A DNA stretch of 7,152 bases from Burkholderiales bacterium (GTDB lineage: Bacteria > Pseudomonadota > Gammaproteobacteria > Burkholderiales > Burkholderiaceae_E): positions 1 through 7,152 of the forward strand of contig JAIYAG010000079.1 in NCBI GenBank assembly GCA_027489195.1, in the 5' to 3' direction. Positions within the stretch are counted from its first letter, which is position 1. Every line of letters begins with the position of its first letter. Under the pieces are notes generated by a model. The model was not told the origin of the DNA, ran no database searches, and saw only the letters and a list, made by a program, of their open reading frames with translations. Positions 6,113-7,152 of the stretch are shown here, in pieces. The position numbers and the translations under genes were made by a program.

Positions 6113-6202
6113 GTCCGCGTGACTGGCGAGTAAGGGTGAATCGACACCGTGAAACGCGGATCTGGTGGCCTCTCGGGCCACCCGCCGTTCGCCTGGGGCC
6201 GG
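6113..6202 (+). promoter_or_regulatory. ZTP (pfl-motif) riboswitch upstream of glyA
   Basis: This RNA class senses ZTP/ZMP (AICAR phosphates), which build up when 10-formyl-THF is short, and typically switches on one-carbon and purine genes; glyA is a known target. Seen in order: P1, TCCGCG (6114-6119) with CGCGGA (6155-6160), extendable by a G-T pair; the conserved junction GTGACTGGCG (6119-6128); P2, GGTG (6135-6138) with CACC (6145-6148); a linker hairpin, GGTGGCC (6164-6170) with GGCCACC (6176-6182); and the hallmark CGCCTGGG (6190-6197). The pseudoknot can form between GGCGAG (6125-6130) and TTCGCC (6188-6193), including one G-U. A possible P3 pairs CCGCC (6182-6186) with 6197-6202, C6200 bulged. 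Four Gs follow CCT where three are usual, and the 3' boundary is approximate. The class is identified from memory of the consensus, not from a covariance-model score. Confidence 0.85.
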
Positions 6203-6212
6203 CCGCGGGTTT

Positions 6213-6252
6213 CGCGGTGCTAGCGCCGTGTGCGGCCGAATGCCGGCCGCAC
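6213..6252 (+). promoter_or_regulatory. Candidate expression platform of the glyA riboswitch
   Basis: Two adjacent hairpins follow the aptamer. The first pairs CGCGGTG (6213-6219) with CGCCGTG (6224-6230), loop CTAG, with two G-T pairs. The second is very strong: GTGCGGCCG (6230-6238) with CGGCCGCAC (6244-6252), nine Watson-Crick pairs, loop AATGC; the two share G6230. The arm 6232-6238 is equally complementary to CGGCCGC at 6200-6206, at the aptamer's 3' edge, so the two pairings exclude each other. No T-tract follows the second hairpin, so an ordinary intrinsic terminator is not evident. Control through Rho or translation is possible. The pairings are seen; the switching role is inferred. 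Confidence 0.5.
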
Positions 6253-6271
6253 GGCCTCCCCGACTGCACTT

Positions 6272-6275
6272 AGGA
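6272..6275 (+). promoter_or_regulatory. Ribosome binding site of glyA
   Basis: AGGA lies six bases before the ATG at 6282 and supports that start. It sits 19 bases after the strong leader hairpin ends at 6252, so that stem does not bury it directly. Confidence 0.65.
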
Positions 6276-6281
6276 TTCAGC

Positions 6282-7152
6282 ATGTACGACCGCAACCAAG
6301 GGATCGCCCAGGCCGATCCCGAGCTCTGGCAGGCCATCCAGGCCGAGGACCGCCGCCAGGAAGCCCACATCGAGCTGATCGCGTCCGAGAACTACGCGAG
6401 CCCGGCGGTGATGGCGGCCCAGGGCTCCCAGCTCACGAACAAGTACGCCGAAGGCTATCCCGGCAAGCGGTACTACGGCGGCTGCGAGCATGTCGACGTC
6501 GCCGAGGCGCTCGCGATCGAGCGCGCCCGTCAGCTCTTCGGCGCGGACGCGGCCAACGTGCAGCCGCACTCGGGCGCCCAGGCGAACCAGGCGGTGTTCC
6601 TCGCCTTCCTGAAGCCCGGCGACCGGATCATGGGCATGAGCCTCGCCGAGGGTGGACACCTGACGCACGGCATGCCGCTCAACCTGTCGGGCAAGTGGTT
6701 CGACGTGGTGTCCTACGGGCTCGACGCGAACGAGGCGATCGACTACGAGGCGATGGAGCGCCGTGCGCGCGAGACGAAGCCGAAGCTGATCATCGCCGGT
6801 GCGTCGGCCTACGCGCTGCGCATCGACTTCGAGCGCTTCTCGCGGGTGGCCAAGGAGATCGGCGCGATCTTCATGGTCGACATGGCGCACTATGCCGGCC
6901 TCGTCGCCGCGGGCGTCTACCCGAACCCGGTGCCGCATGCCGACGTCGTCACCTCCACCACGCACAAGAGCCTGCGCGGCCCGCGCGGCGGCATCATCCT
7001 GATGAAGGCCGAGCACGAGCGCGCGATCAACTCGGCGGTGTTCCCGGGCCTGCAGGGCGGGCCGCTCATGCATGTGATCGCCGCCAAGGCGGTGGCCTTC
7101 CGCGAGGCGCTGCAGCCCTCGTTCAAGGACTACCAGAAGCAGGTGATCTCGA
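6282..7152 (+). CDS. glyA: Serine hydroxymethyltransferase (5' part, cut by window end)
   Basis: A PLP enzyme that converts L-serine and tetrahydrofolate to glycine and 5,10-methylene-THF, the main source of glycine and one-carbon units for purines, thymidylate and methionine. The window holds 290 codons plus one base of a roughly 415-codon gene, with no stop. Key residues fall at E. coli GlyA numbering without any gap: Ser35 (ASEN), Glu57 (YAEGYPGKRYY), Tyr65, His126 (GGHLTHG, stacks on PLP), Asp200 and His203 (MVDMAHYAG), and the Schiff-base Lys229 in TSTTHKSLRGPRGG. It begins at ATG 6282 with AGGA upstream. The 249-bp upstream region carries its own -10 and a ZTP riboswitch, so it is probably a separate transcription unit controlled by purine/folate status. 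It looks intact as far as seen. Confidence 0.97.
   Translation, partial: MYDRNQGIAQADPELWQAIQAEDRRQEAHIELIASENYASPAVMAAQGSQLTNKYAEGYPGKRYYGGCEHVDVAEALAIERARQLFGADAANVQPHSGAQANQAVFLAFLKPGDRIMGMSLAEGGHLTHGMPLNLSGKWFDVVSYGLDANEAIDYEAMERRARETKPKLIIAGASAYALRIDFERFSRVAKEIGAIFMVDMAHYAGLVAAGVYPNPVPHADVVTSTTHKSLRGPRGGIILMKAEHERAINSAVFPGLQGGPLMHVIAAKAVAFREALQPSFKDYQKQVIS

Noticed and set aside
6230..6252. The nine-pair hairpin before glyA as an ordinary intrinsic terminator
   Set aside because: The bases after it are GC-rich and contain no T-run, so the defining second half of such a terminator is missing.
5265..6269. A 334-codon open frame on the minus strand spanning the phosphatase gene and glyA leader
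   Set aside because: It is antisense to a gene with intact catalytic residues and to the ZTP riboswitch; no protein motif is seen.
6270..7073. A 267-codon open frame on the minus strand
   Set aside because: It is antisense to glyA, whose conserved residues are all in place; it is a codon-bias shadow.

Overview
The window is about 7.2 kb of dense, very GC-rich chromosome. Third codon positions are mostly G or C. It carries only housekeeping genes, and their content and order (erpA, anmK, an M23 endopeptidase, tyrS, dtd, a histidine phosphatase, glyA) point to a proteobacterium, most likely a betaproteobacterium of the Burkholderiales type. That placement is inferred from gene content and protein flavour, not from a database search. 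I see no tRNA or rRNA gene, insertion sequence, CRISPR array, prophage part or attachment site.

Layout. Positions 1-210 hold the 3' end of erpA (+), an Fe-S cluster carrier. It converges on a leftward pair: anmK (290-1399, -) and, 13 bases upstream of it in the same direction, a membrane-anchored M23/LytM murein endopeptidase (1413-2711, -). The 79 bp between erpA and anmK are nearly filled by three tandem perfect or near-perfect hairpins, probably a bidirectional terminator. A 217-bp divergent region (2712-2928) separates the leftward pair from a rightward cluster: tyrS (2929-4176), dtd (4196-4669), a PEBP/YbhB-type protein (4666-5313, ATGA overlap with dtd) and a histidine phosphatase (5367-6032). 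After a 249-bp intergenic region comes glyA (6282 to the window edge, incomplete).

How the genes work together. The leftward pair serves peptidoglycan turnover: the endopeptidase opens murein cross-links and AnmK recycles the released anhydro-N-acetylmuramic acid. TyrS and Dtd form a functional couple, because TyrRS can mischarge tRNA-Tyr with D-tyrosine and Dtd hydrolyses D-aminoacyl-tRNA. GlyA makes glycine and 5,10-methylene-THF for one-carbon and purine metabolism.

The most notable non-coding element lies in front of glyA. Positions about 6113-6202 match the hallmarks of the ZTP (pfl) riboswitch: a P1 stem, a GTGACTGGCG junction, a P2 stem, and a CGCCTGGG element able to form the pseudoknot. 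A TACAAT -10 hexamer sits just upstream of P1. Downstream lies a strong GC-rich structure with two mutually exclusive pairing options, a candidate expression platform without a U-tract. This is a known riboswitch class in a fitting context. I found no convincing previously undescribed system in the window.
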